Shown here piece by piece: positions 25,456 through 32,707 of a DNA stretch of 64,000 nt. The position numbers were made by a program, and so were the translations under genes. This stretch comes from Rhodospirillaceae bacterium (lineage in GTDB: Bacteria; Pseudomonadota; Alphaproteobacteria; Dongiales; Dongiaceae), in NCBI GenBank assembly GCA_008012315.1, contig SSEL01000006.1, forward strand, positions 186,001 through 250,000, in the 5' to 3' direction. Position 1 is the stretch's first letter, and every line of letters begins with the position of its first letter. The notes beneath the pieces are model-generated. The model searched no databases. It saw only the letters and a list, made by a program, of their open reading frames with translations, and was not told the DNA's origin.

Positions 25456-26259
25456 ATGACGGATAAACCGACCATGCAAGCGACAGTTACACGGAAAGCG
25501 GCGATTGCATGTATCGCCGCGACCTTGCTGTTAGGCGGCGCGGGCGCTGTCGCCTTGGCACAGGACAGTGCCTCTTCGCCGGGTGCCTCTTCACCCGGTG
25601 CATCCTCGCCGAGCGCCACCGCACCCGGTGCGACGAATTCCGGCGCGGGCGAGGGAAGCGGTGCCGCCGAGGCAGGTACGACGGAAAGCACGGATAACGC
25701 CAAGCCTGGCGACGACTGGCCCTGCATGCAGCGGCTGCAGCCGGAACTGTCGATCGGCGCCATGTGGAACGGGCCCGACCCGGCCGAGGCGGCGGATAGC
25801 TGGCGCAAGGATGCCGCCGTCGAGGCGGTGGTCGAGCAGGTCGCGCCGCGCCGCGTGCCGCAGCAGGAGGCGATCGATGCGCTGCATCGCTTCGCCGCCG
25901 GTTATGACAAGGACCGGCCGGCGGTGATGACCAAGGTCTTCGCCGGCCTGTTCGAGACCTTGAATGATGAACGGGACTCCATCATCCGCGGCATTCGGCA
26001 TTTCAACGAGCGGCAGCAGAAGCTGGCCGACCGTATCCAGGCGGGGATGAAGACCCTGGACGGGCTCGATCCGGTCTCGACGGACGTCAAGATCGCCGAG
26101 CAGCGCCAGGCGGTGCAGGACCAGGTCAGCTGGGATTCGCGCATTTTCGATGACCGCGAGAAGCTGCTGCCTTTGGTCTGCGACCAGCCGGTGGTGCTGG
26201 AACGGCGCCTGTTTGCCCTGTCCCGGGCGATCCAGACGGAGATCAACGGCCAGAAATGA
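25456..26259 (+). CDS. Unknown periplasmic protein closing the lut-like operon
   Basis: A 267-residue exported protein. After the signal peptide (IACIAATLLLGGAGAVALAQ) comes a low-complexity Ser/Pro/Gly/Ala linker with repeats of SSPGA, then WPCMQRLQPELSIGAMWNGPDP and a long helical, probably coiled-coil region (HFNERQQKLADRIQAGMKTLDGL). A second cysteine occurs in PLVCDQP, so C-C pairing is possible. GGAGG is five bases before ATG 25456. It follows lutF by ~75 bp on the same strand and is a good candidate for an uncharacterised partner of the PQQ/lanthanide system. Confidence 0.8.
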   Translation: MTDKPTMQATVTRKAAIACIAATLLLGGAGAVALAQDSASSPGASSPGASSPSATAPGATNSGAGEGSGAAEAGTTESTDNAKPGDDWPCMQRLQPELSIGAMWNGPDPAEAADSWRKDAAVEAVVEQVAPRRVPQQEAIDALHRFAAGYDKDRPAVMTKVFAGLFETLNDERDSIIRGIRHFNERQQKLADRIQAGMKTLDGLDPVSTDVKIAEQRQAVQDQVSWDSRIFDDREKLLPLVCDQPVVLERRLFALSRAIQTEINGQK

Positions 26260-26351
26260 GGGGCCAGAAATGAGGACCAGAAACAGGGACCGGAAACGGC
26301 CCTCTGATCGGGGAATTGGACGCTGGCGGGCGGGATCATGACGTCCCTGCG

Positions 26352-26381
26352 TTGACAGGCGAACTGTATCGCCGATATTTT
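26352..26381 (+). promoter_or_regulatory. Candidate sigma-70 promoter for the cobalamin riboswitch transcript
   Basis: TTGACA at 26352-26357 and TATTTT at 26376-26381 are separated by 18 bp. The pair ends about seven bases before the conserved riboswitch core, a fitting place for its transcription start. Confidence 0.55.
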
Positions 26382-26387
26382 GACCGA

Positions 26388-26590
26388 AGATGGTTCCCCG
26401 ACGGCTGAAGTCCAGGGGATTAATAGGGAACACGGTGCGGACGACCCAAAAGGGGCCAAAACCGTGGCTGCCCCCGCAACTGTAAGCGGATAGCCTGCTG
26501 CCAATCATGACCACTGGTTCGGGTAACCGGGAAGGTCGGCAAGCCGGCGATGACCCGCGAGCCAGGAGACCTGCCATCGGCGTTCGGTCG
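26388..26590 (+). ncRNA. Cobalamin (B12) riboswitch
   Basis: The leader contains the ordered conserved blocks of the AdoCbl aptamer: GGTTCC with ATTAATAGGGAACACGGTG, then GGCTGCCCCCGCAACTGTAA, CACTGG, CGGGAAGG and the B12-box-like GATGACCCGCGAGCCAGGAG ACCTGCC. It lies 136 bp before cbtB. High B12 is expected to turn off translation or transcription of the cobalt transporter genes. Confidence 0.95.
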
Positions 26591-26726
26591 CTCTGCCACG
26601 GGCGGGAGCGGGACGGGGTGGTCCGGAATCGGTGACACCCCTGTTCGTTCCCGGCACGGGCCAAGGCGCTCGACGCTTCTGTAACCCACGGCACTTCCGC
26701 GCGAAGGCCGAATCAGGAGCATCATC

Positions 26727-26933
26727 ATGCAGGCCAATTCTCAGATTCTGAACCAGACCACCCCGAACCGGACTGCCGCCGGCAGCACCTCCAAGGCTGA
26801 CGCGAAGCTCGGCATCTTCTGCGCCGCCTTCCTGGGCGTGGCGCTGCTCTGGGGTGTGGGTTTCTCCCATATCAACGTTTTCCACAACGCCGCCCACGAT
26901 ACCCGGCATTCCAACGCTTTCCCCTGCCACTAA
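26727..26933 (+). CDS. cbtB: CbtB, cobalt transporter small subunit
   Basis: A 68-residue membrane protein with one transmembrane helix (LGIFCAAFLGVALLWGVGFS) followed by a histidine-rich metal-binding tail HNAAHDTRHSNAFPCH. This matches CbtB, which pairs with CbtA in B12-regulated cobalt uptake. A riboswitch lies upstream, and a GC-rich hairpin (26935-26951) begins right after the stop. Confidence 0.93.
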   Translation: MQANSQILNQTTPNRTAAGSTSKADAKLGIFCAAFLGVALLWGVGFSHINVFHNAAHDTRHSNAFPCH

Positions 26934-26934
26934 C

Positions 26935-26951
26935 ACGGCCATCGGGGCCGT
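26935..26951 (+). terminator. Hairpin after cbtB
   Basis: ACGGCC (26935-26940) and GGCCGT (26946-26951) form a 6-bp stem with a 5-nt loop one base after the cbtB stop. No U-run follows, so it is more likely an mRNA-stability or attenuating hairpin in the 171-bp cbtB-cbtA gap than a full terminator. Confidence 0.4.
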
Positions 26952-27104
26952 TATCAAGAGCGCGATGCTGTCGATTTGAAGCAGGTTTGCTTCGACTGGA
27001 AAGCTGAATCGCCCTCTATCTTACAGAAGAGAGACGGATTCAGATCCCAAGTGAGATCGCTTCAGCGATTCCACTGATGATCATCCGGCTCTAGGGGAAC
27101 GTTC

Positions 27105-27884
27105 ATGGATACTTTTCGTCGTTTATTGATCACCGCCGTCCTGGCGGGGCTGATCGCGGGTGTCTTCGTCACCCTCGTGCATCAGATCGCAACCGTCCCG
27201 GTTATCTTGAAAGCCGAAGTCTTCGAAAAGGCGGCGGATGAGGCGGCACCGGCCACGGAAGGCTCTGATGGGAATTCCGCAACGGCTGGCAGCATGTCCG
27301 GGATGGCCATGTCCGGCACCGACCATGACCATGCCGCCAGCGAGGCGCATGAGGCCCATGATCACGAAGAGGGGGGCTGGGAGCCGAGCAACGGGCTGGA
27401 GCGCAATGCCTTCACTGCCGCCGCCGACATCCTGACCGGCATCGGCTTCGCCTTGCTGCTGGCCGCCGCTTATGCCGCGCGCGGCAGCCAGATGGATTGG
27501 CGTAAGGGCCTGTTCTGGGGGCTTGCCGGTTTCGCCGTCTTCACTTTGGCGCCGGGTCTCGGCCTGCCGCCGGAAGTGCCGGGCACCGAAGCTGCACCTT
27601 TGCTGCAGCGTCAGCTCTGGTGGGTTGCGACGGTCCTGTTGACCGGTGGCGGCCTGGCGCTGATCTTCTTCACCCGCCAGATGCTCTGGTCGGTGCTGGG
27701 GGTCGCGATGATCGTGCTGCCGCATGCCTATGGCGCGCCGCAGCCGGCCGAACATCACAGCGCTGCGCCGGAAGCCCTGGCTCACAGCTTCATCGTCGCT
27801 GTGACGATGACCAGCCTGCTCTTCTGGGTGGCGCTGGGAATCCTGACGGGCTTCTTCTTCCAGCGTCAGTTCAAAGCTGCCTAA
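27105..27884 (+). CDS. cbtA: CbtA, cobalt transporter subunit
   Basis: A 259-residue membrane protein with about five predicted transmembrane helices. Between helices 1 and 2 lies a periplasmic His/Met-rich loop (MSGMAMSGTDHDHAASEAHE, HDHEEGG) for metal capture. Conserved CbtA features include LPPEVPGTEAAPLLQRQLWW and LPHAYGAPQP. It follows cbtB downstream of the B12 riboswitch and would bring cobalt in for cobalamin synthesis. A strong terminator follows the stop. Confidence 0.93.
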   Translation: MDTFRRLLITAVLAGLIAGVFVTLVHQIATVPVILKAEVFEKAADEAAPATEGSDGNSATAGSMSGMAMSGTDHDHAASEAHEAHDHEEGGWEPSNGLERNAFTAAADILTGIGFALLLAAAYAARGSQMDWRKGLFWGLAGFAVFTLAPGLGLPPEVPGTEAAPLLQRQLWWVATVLLTGGGLALIFFTRQMLWSVLGVAMIVLPHAYGAPQPAEHHSAAPEALAHSFIVAVTMTSLLFWVALGILTGFFFQRQFKAA

Positions 27885-27901
27885 GCGATTGAGTTAAAAA
27901 G

Positions 27902-27939
27902 AAAGCCGCCATCCGGACTGCCGGATGGCGGCTTTTTTT
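27902..27939 (+). terminator. Rho-independent terminator of cbtBA
   Basis: A 15-bp perfect stem (27902-27916 with 27921-27935) encloses the loop ACTG, and a run of seven T begins at 27933. It lies 17 bp after the cbtA stop. Confidence 0.95.
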
Positions 27940-28108
27940 CGTCCTTGTCGTCATATCAGCGCTATTCATTGTGCAATGCAGTATAATCTTGAAATTTCCC
28001 GTGATCTCAGTCATCTAACCGAATGTGCGATGCAGCAAATTCAATCTTCAGAAATTGGATGAAGTCCGCGGGCTGGGAGGCGTCTCGTTATAACAACGGA
28101 GGTCCTCC

Positions 28109-28162
28109 ATGTGGCCCTATACAGGCGAAGAAAACGGCTGGCTCGGCGGCCGATCCCGCTAA
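28109..28162 (+). CDS. Possible 17-residue peptide gene
   Basis: ATG with a GGAGG core six bases upstream opens an 18-codon frame for MWPYTGEENGWLGGRSR. It is followed by an AT-rich dyad (28184-28204). The strong ribosome site and biased composition (two Trp, acidic centre) are the only support. It may be a small protein, a leader peptide or chance. No family recognised. Confidence 0.3.
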   Translation: MWPYTGEENGWLGGRSR

Positions 28163-28183
28163 TCCCAAAAGCTTGAGTGTATG

Positions 28184-28204
28184 GGTTAATTTTATAAATT
28201 AACC
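28184..28204. promoter_or_regulatory. AT-rich perfect dyad
   Basis: GGTTAATTT and AAATTAACC surround a 3-nt centre. It abuts the end of the minus-strand small-gene operon (stop at 28205), so it may act as its 3' hairpin. The sequence also has the look of an operator. No T-run follows on the minus strand. Confidence 0.35.
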
Positions 28205-28417
28205 TTATGTTTGTATTGTATTTTCTTCTTCAGCATCGTCATTCGCGGCAGGTGGTGCAAGCCGCCCGGCCGTGAAGGTGAAATGACAGCCGGCGCAACC
28301 GCTCGAGCGAGGAGAGGGCGGCATTGCCGGCTTACCACAGATCGCGGCGGTAGCACCCTTTGCGTCATCCGGCGCCTCGTCCAGCAAAGCGGACAGGCTC
28401 TTCAGAAACGGCATCAT
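28205..28417 (-). CDS. Small protein with cysteine pair, unknown
   Basis: A 70-residue protein whose centre reads ICGKPAMPPSPRSSGCAGCHFTF. GCAGCH gives a CxxC-H pattern that could bind metal, but there is no export signal, so heme attachment is unlikely. Its ATG overlaps the stop of the upstream small gene (ATGA), which is the main evidence that it is real. It is the last of three small genes on the minus strand. Confidence 0.5.
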   Translation of the reverse strand: MMPFLKSLSALLDEAPDDAKGATAAICGKPAMPPSPRSSGCAGCHFTFTAGRLAPPAANDDAEEENTIQT

Positions 28418-28584
28418 CGCATCACCGGCGGGCAGCCGTCATGACCGGGCAGGGCTGGTTGCGCCAGATCGACGGGCTGTCGCGGCCGGCGGAGATTGGG
28501 CAGATGGGTGTCGCACCAGGCTTGCTGCTTGGGGCCAAGTTCGCCAATTCTCGCTCTGTCAGATTTCTGTCTATATTCCTGCAT
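28414..28584 (-). CDS. Small protein, unknown
   Basis: A 56-residue protein starting MQEYRQKSDRARIGELGPK, with cysteines in QQAWCDTHLP and GHDGCPPVMR. ATG 28584 has AGGAG eight bases upstream, which argues for this start rather than TTG/GTG codons further up. It overlaps the next gene by four bases and follows the 93-residue gene by 34 bp. Function unknown. Confidence 0.5.
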   Translation of the reverse strand: MQEYRQKSDRARIGELGPKQQAWCDTHLPNLRRPRQPVDLAQPALPGHDGCPPVMR

Positions 28585-28618
28585 CACTGCTTCTCCTGGA
28601 ATCATTCAACTGGATCAC

Positions 28619-28900
28619 TCAATCCGTTCGGTCGAGTTCGCGTTCATAGATCCGCTGGTCGCGATCCCAATCGGCGACCAGGTTTTCATTGGCCGTGTCC
28701 TCAGCCAGGCAGCGCAGCGACTGGAAGCTGCCGGCCGGCCCGACGCCGCCGAGGCGGTCGATGTCGTCGACGACGCAGGCAAGCTCGCCGTTCTCATCGG
28801 TGACATAGACATCGGCCTCGTCGATCCGCCAACGCCGCCCGTCGCGGTAGAAGCCGACATGAATGCGGATGCCGTGGAGGCAGACGGTGAGGTGCGACAT
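28619..28900 (-). CDS. Small acidic protein, unknown
   Basis: A 93-residue acidic protein (VCLHGIRIHVGFYRDGRRWRI, then DVYVTDENGELACVVDDIDR and RIYERELDRTD) with alternating strand-like segments. No known family recognised. It heads a likely three-gene operon; an AT-rich stretch (28930-28975) upstream is a plausible promoter. The ribosome site is poor, so the start is tentative. Confidence 0.55.
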   Translation of the reverse strand: MSHLTVCLHGIRIHVGFYRDGRRWRIDEADVYVTDENGELACVVDDIDRLGGVGPAGSFQSLRCLAEDTANENLVADWDRDQRIYERELDRTD

Positions 28901-29085
28901 GGCGGCTCGCGGCGCTGATTGTGTCGTTGTTTATTTTTCAACTATATATCTTATGTTGATTTTAAGTCAACAAATTTCAACGGCCCATACGTGCCGGGAT
29001 TGACGGCCGAAACAGGGTGAAGACCGGGATGAAAGGCTTGGCCGGGCGCGGCGGGCACCGTGGAACGAGGGTGGGCAGGCCTTCG

Positions 29086-29610
29086 TCAGTTGTTCGCGCG
29101 GAACTGACGGAGGCTGCCTTTCGGCCAGTGAATGTCGTTGATCTTCCAGTCCGCGCCGATCTTCACCAGATCCAGCCTGATCGTCACTGGCTGGTCCTGG
29201 TTCTCGAAGCTGACCTTGGCAGTGGTCTTCCGGGTCGCGGCGTCATCGACATCGATCTTGAGATCGGTGAGCTGCCAATCCTGGGCATCGACGAAGGGAT
29301 CGCCGTCCAGTTCCGGCACATCGCCTTTCGCCTGGGCGGCGCGGCTGTCCTCGGCCAATTTACGGGCGAGTTCCGGGGTGAAGTAATGATTCAGATCGTC
29401 CTCGGTGCTGAGGGCAATGCCTTCGGGATCAATGCCCTGATAACGCGCATAAATCGACTCCAGAAAAGCGCGGGCGCTCTGCTCGGCGGCAAAACCCGGC
29501 GTGATCACCAGGAAGCTTGCAAGCGAGAAGGCGGGCAGCAACGGCGCGGCACGGGAAAGCAATGTAAAAGAAGATTTAGGGCGGAAACGGAAGCCAGCGC
29601 GCATCTTCAT
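29086..29610 (-). CDS. Secreted DUF3828-like protein
   Basis: A 174-residue protein with a signal peptide (LLPAFSLASFLVITPGFAA) and a mature domain that starts ARAFLESIYARYQG and contains YFTPELARKLAEDSRAA, DPFVDAQDWQLTDLKI and GADWKINDIHW. This pattern matches DUF3828, an NTF2-like periplasmic fold of unknown role. The ATG at 29610 has GAGG seven bases upstream. It stands alone, divergent from the hydroxyacid dehydrogenase gene. Confidence 0.75.
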   Translation of the reverse strand: MKMRAGFRFRPKSSFTLLSRAAPLLPAFSLASFLVITPGFAAEQSARAFLESIYARYQGIDPEGIALSTEDDLNHYFTPELARKLAEDSRAAQAKGDVPELDGDPFVDAQDWQLTDLKIDVDDAATRKTTAKVSFENQDQPVTIRLDLVKIGADWKINDIHWPKGSLRQFRANN

Positions 29611-29780
29611 CTTCCATCCTCGTCTTGTGACATCAGTCCTTACCGTAGCAACCAAGCGAAGCAGGATCAACCAAGCGGGCTGTGACTGACGTCACCCAAT
29701 TCCGCCGATGCCGACAGCGGTATCGACTTTCATCTTAAGGATGTTTATTCGACAGCGTGATTTTGCAAGGAACAGGATAG

Positions 29781-30761
29781 ATGATGTCGCAGGAAAAATT
29801 GTCGGCACCGGTGAAATCGGTTCTGGTCATTCATGACCGGCCGGACTCGTTCAGCACCGCACTCGAGGCACGCTTCCCCGATATCGCTTTCACCTATGTC
29901 TCCGCGCTGGAGACCCTGCCGGCGCAATTGACGGCGGCAAATCCCTGCGCCGTTTTCTCCATCTCCCAGCCGCATTTTCCCGGCCAGCCGCAACGGATCG
30001 CGGCGGCGCATCCAACCGTGCGATGGCTGCATGTCGGCGGTTCCGGCTATGAACAATTCCTGCCCTGGCCGCGCCAGGATCTCGCCGTCAGCAACAGCGC
30101 CGGCGTGTTGGCGCGCTACCTGGGCGAGACGGTGATCGGCGGCATGCTTGCCCTCAACGGCCAATTCCTCACCTATCTCCATCAGCAGCGCCGGCATGAA
30201 TGGCGCCAGCATGCCTTCCGCTCCTTGTCGGAACAGACCCTCCTGATCGTCGGCCTGGGCGCGATCGGCGGCCATGTCGCGCATTTCGCCAAGGCGCTCG
30301 GCATGCGCGTGCTGGCGATCCGCCGCCAGCAGCAGCCGCATCCGCATGTCGATGAAATGCATCCGCCGGAAAATCTGCCGGCATTGCTCGGCCGCGCCGA
30401 TATCGTCAGCCTGCATGTGCGGCTCAATGACGAGACGCGGCATCTGATGAACCGGCAGATGCTGGCGGCTTGCAAGCCGGGCGCCTTGCTGATCAATACC
30501 GCGCGTGGCGAGGTGGTGGATGAAGCGGCCCTGATCGACGCCTTGCGCAGCGGCCACATCGCCGGCGCCTATCTCGACGTCTTCGAGCGCGAGCCGCTGC
30601 CCCAGGACAGCCCGCTCTGGGACATGCCCAATGTGCTGATCACGCCGCATGTCGCCGATCTGGTGATCGGCTGGGACCGCATCTTCGCCAATTTCTTCGC
30701 CGAGAATCTCGAACGCCTGCAGCGCGGTGAAGAGCTGCAGAACCGCGTGCCGGTTGGGTGA
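29781..30761 (+). CDS. D-2-hydroxyacid dehydrogenase (NAD-binding)
   Basis: A 326-residue cytoplasmic dehydrogenase of the glyoxylate/hydroxypyruvate reductase type. It has GLGAIGGHVAHFAKALGM for dinucleotide binding and the catalytic triad Arg in NTARGEVVDE, Glu in DVFEREPLP and His in TPHVAD. In a methylotroph such enzymes can reduce glyoxylate or hydroxypyruvate, but the precise substrate cannot be read from sequence. AGGA lies upstream of the paired ATGs at 29781. Confidence 0.88.
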   Translation: MMSQEKLSAPVKSVLVIHDRPDSFSTALEARFPDIAFTYVSALETLPAQLTAANPCAVFSISQPHFPGQPQRIAAAHPTVRWLHVGGSGYEQFLPWPRQDLAVSNSAGVLARYLGETVIGGMLALNGQFLTYLHQQRRHEWRQHAFRSLSEQTLLIVGLGAIGGHVAHFAKALGMRVLAIRRQQQPHPHVDEMHPPENLPALLGRADIVSLHVRLNDETRHLMNRQMLAACKPGALLINTARGEVVDEAALIDALRSGHIAGAYLDVFEREPLPQDSPLWDMPNVLITPHVADLVIGWDRIFANFFAENLERLQRGEELQNRVPVG

Positions 30762-30902
30762 GAAGGCTTTGGGTGACGGCTCACCGAAGTAGGCGAGCCG
30801 CAAGGGAAGAAAATCTGCGCAGAGCGCGGCGACTTGGCTGTCTTTGACGACCTGACGCTGGCCAGGATCGAGCGGCAATGTTCGTGGTGAGCGGCTTGCA
30901 GG

Positions 30903-31265
30903 GTGTGGCGGATCAGATGCAAAGGCAAAGTCGCAACCTTGGTTCAGGTCGGCGATCATTCCTTGGTTGCCGCTTGCAGCAATTGCGAACACATGCGGAC
31001 CCTCTCGACCACCAATCTCATCCAGAAATATGGCGAAGATTACACGCTGACCGAAGTGCTCCGGCGGCTCAAATGCCATTACTGCCGACACCGGACTCGT
31101 CATCGCTTTTCCGTCACGTTGACGGTCGATGACCCAGACACAGTCAAACGCCTGGCTGGCGGCCGAAAAGGCCATCCTCCTGGTCGCCTGGCCCGATTTG
31201 AACGGATTGATCCAACGAAGAATGAGAGCAGATCATGGCTGACGAACTCAAAGTGGTCGAATTAG
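30903..31265 (+). CDS. Small zinc-ribbon-like protein
   Basis: A 120-residue protein. The first 80 residues look conserved: VQVGDHSLVAACSNCEHMRTL, then GEDYTLTEVLRRLKCHYCRHRT and HRFSVTLTVDDP. Two CxxC pairs (CSNC and CHYC) suggest a zinc ribbon. Similar short proteins with paired CxxC motifs occur widely in alphaproteobacteria without assigned function. It begins with GTG and has a weak ribosome site. The last ~30 residues overlap the next small gene and look less constrained. Confidence 0.6.
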   Translation: MWRIRCKGKVATLVQVGDHSLVAACSNCEHMRTLSTTNLIQKYGEDYTLTEVLRRLKCHYCRHRTRHRFSVTLTVDDPDTVKRLAGGRKGHPPGRLARFERIDPTKNESRSWLTNSKWSN

Positions 31266-31459
31266 GCGTTCTGACGGAAATGCCGCCGAAGACGCTGCAA
31301 GAGCTCGAATGGGAGCTTACCCGCGACGCCACCCAATTCATCCTGACGGCAGATCGGGTTAAGACGTTTCGAAAGCTGCAACCTGGCGAACTATTGTACG
31401 AGCACCGCAGGGCGATCGACGTCGCCAAAGCATGGCATGGATGGCCCCAGGAACAGTGA
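31235..31459 (+). CDS. Small hypothetical protein
   Basis: A 74-residue charged protein beginning MADELKVVELGVLTEMPPKT and ending VAKAWHGWPQEQ. GAGAG stands upstream of the ATG. It overlaps the end of the zinc-ribbon-like gene by 31 bp in another frame, so one of the two C-terminal or N-terminal boundaries may be wrong. No family recognised. Confidence 0.45.
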   Translation: MADELKVVELGVLTEMPPKTLQELEWELTRDATQFILTADRVKTFRKLQPGELLYEHRRAIDVAKAWHGWPQEQ

Positions 31460-31580
31460 CATGCCTGACTAGAGCGGAGATCACGGCGCCTTCACAAATC
31501 CCCGATTTTACAGGCAGCTTGGCAGGGACCCAGACGCGCTGATTGCCGCCGCCGGGAGTGCCCATTCAACGATATGAGAT

Positions 31581-31850
31581 CTAGTCTTTTCGATCACTTT
31601 CGCCCGGTTCACTGACGGAACCGTCCATTAGATCGATGTGCTTTTGAAGCGGCCTGATAATTTTTCTCTCAATGGCGTCAAGCTCCGCTGGAGTTATGTA
31701 TCCGGTAATTTTTGACACTTCCCAATTCCAGTCCTCTCCGCCGAGATCGACGGGAGTAACAGTTACAGCCATAATAGATTTTGAGTACGCGAACATCTTA
31801 ACCGCAAGAAATCGTTCAAGCTCTTCTTTAACCATCAAAGCCTTCTTCAT
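31581..31850 (-). CDS. Small protein, paralog of 32139-32390
   Basis: An 89-residue protein starting MKKALMVKEELERFLAVKMF with core VTPVDLGGEDWNWEVSKITG and helix AIERKIIRPLQKHIDLMDG. It aligns along most of its length with the gene at 32139-32390 (LERF/LERY, a central W, and RPLQKHIDL/APLRNAIDL). AGGA lies six bases before ATG 31850; the frame extends upstream to 31958 without a better start. The family is unknown to me; the W and the IxPLxxxIDL helix appear to be the conserved core. Confidence 0.6.
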   Translation of the reverse strand: MKKALMVKEELERFLAVKMFAYSKSIMAVTVTPVDLGGEDWNWEVSKITGYITPAELDAIERKIIRPLQKHIDLMDGSVSEPGESDRKD

Positions 31851-32138
31851 CGTTTTTCCTGCTATCGCCCGGCTTATCAATTCCTGCAATTGATGAAACG
31901 TCCGCGGCACCGCAAGCGACACAGCCCTGCGTGGCTCGCCTTTCACAAATACGAGCACGTGTTAGTGGCATCGGCCAATTCCTTGATCAGCGTCGGGAAG
32001 CGCTCCGACCAGACGCATCCACCCCTGGTAAACAGGCGAGCTTTGCCGTGGTCGATCCGCTTTTAATTCCCGGGCGAGGAAATGGCTTCCGCACCGTCAA
32101 CAGTATTCGCAAGGTCCGGTTGCGGCGCAGCGCTAACT

Positions 32139-32390
32139 CTACTGCCGGCGCCGCCGTTCTGCCGCCAAATCGATCGCATTCCGCAACGGTGCGATCACTT
32201 CCCTCTGAAGGTAAGACATCATGTGCGCCGGCAGGTCACAATCCAACTCGGCAATCACCCAGTTACAGCCGTTCTCAGCTTCGCTGAGCCGCCGGATCTC
32301 CAGGCGCCGGATGTTCACCGGCTTAACATTCATAATCTTGCTGTAAACGTACCGCTCCAGCGGTTCCTGATACATCGTGATTTTTTCCAT
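32139..32390 (-). CDS. Small protein, paralog of 31581-31850
   Basis: An 83-residue protein starting MEKITMYQEPLERYVYSKIM, with RRLSEAENGCNWVIAELDCDL and REVIAPLRNAIDLAAERRR. It shares layout and key residues with the gene 290 bp downstream, implying an old local duplication. A TTG seven codons upstream is an alternative start. Function unknown. Confidence 0.6.
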   Translation of the reverse strand: MEKITMYQEPLERYVYSKIMNVKPVNIRRLEIRRLSEAENGCNWVIAELDCDLPAHMMSYLQREVIAPLRNAIDLAAERRRRQ

Positions 32391-32526
32391 CAGTGCACCA
32401 GCCTTTCCCAACCGCTCGATTCAGCAACCGAGCCGAAGCGGGAGCCAATATCCGAATGATTAATGGGCCGGCGGTCCTAACGGAACCGAACGGACCGTAG
32501 CCTGTTTATGCAACCGGAGGTGACCC

Positions 32527-32707
32527 ATGGCAGACAACAAGAGGAAACGTGCGCCGGAAGACGGCCGCACCGTTATCTGAATGAAGATTATGAGGTCCGC
32601 TATTGGACCGAAAAATGGGGCAATCGAAAGAAGAGCTTCAAAGAGCCGTGATCAAGGTGGGCAGCCGGACCGATGCGATCGCCCGCCACCTCGGCAAGCA
32701 GCCTTAA
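32527..32707 (+). pseudogene. DUF3606 pseudogene, two frameshifts
   Basis: The N-terminus MADNKRKRAPEDGRTVI stops at a TGA, but another frame continues RYLNEDYEVRYWTEKWG and a third continues QSKEELQRAVIKVGSRTDAI and ends LGKQP. Joined, these give a full DUF3606 protein (~60 residues), a common small alphaproteobacterial family. Shifts fall near 32560 and 32615. GGAGG lies before the ATG. Confidence 0.85.
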
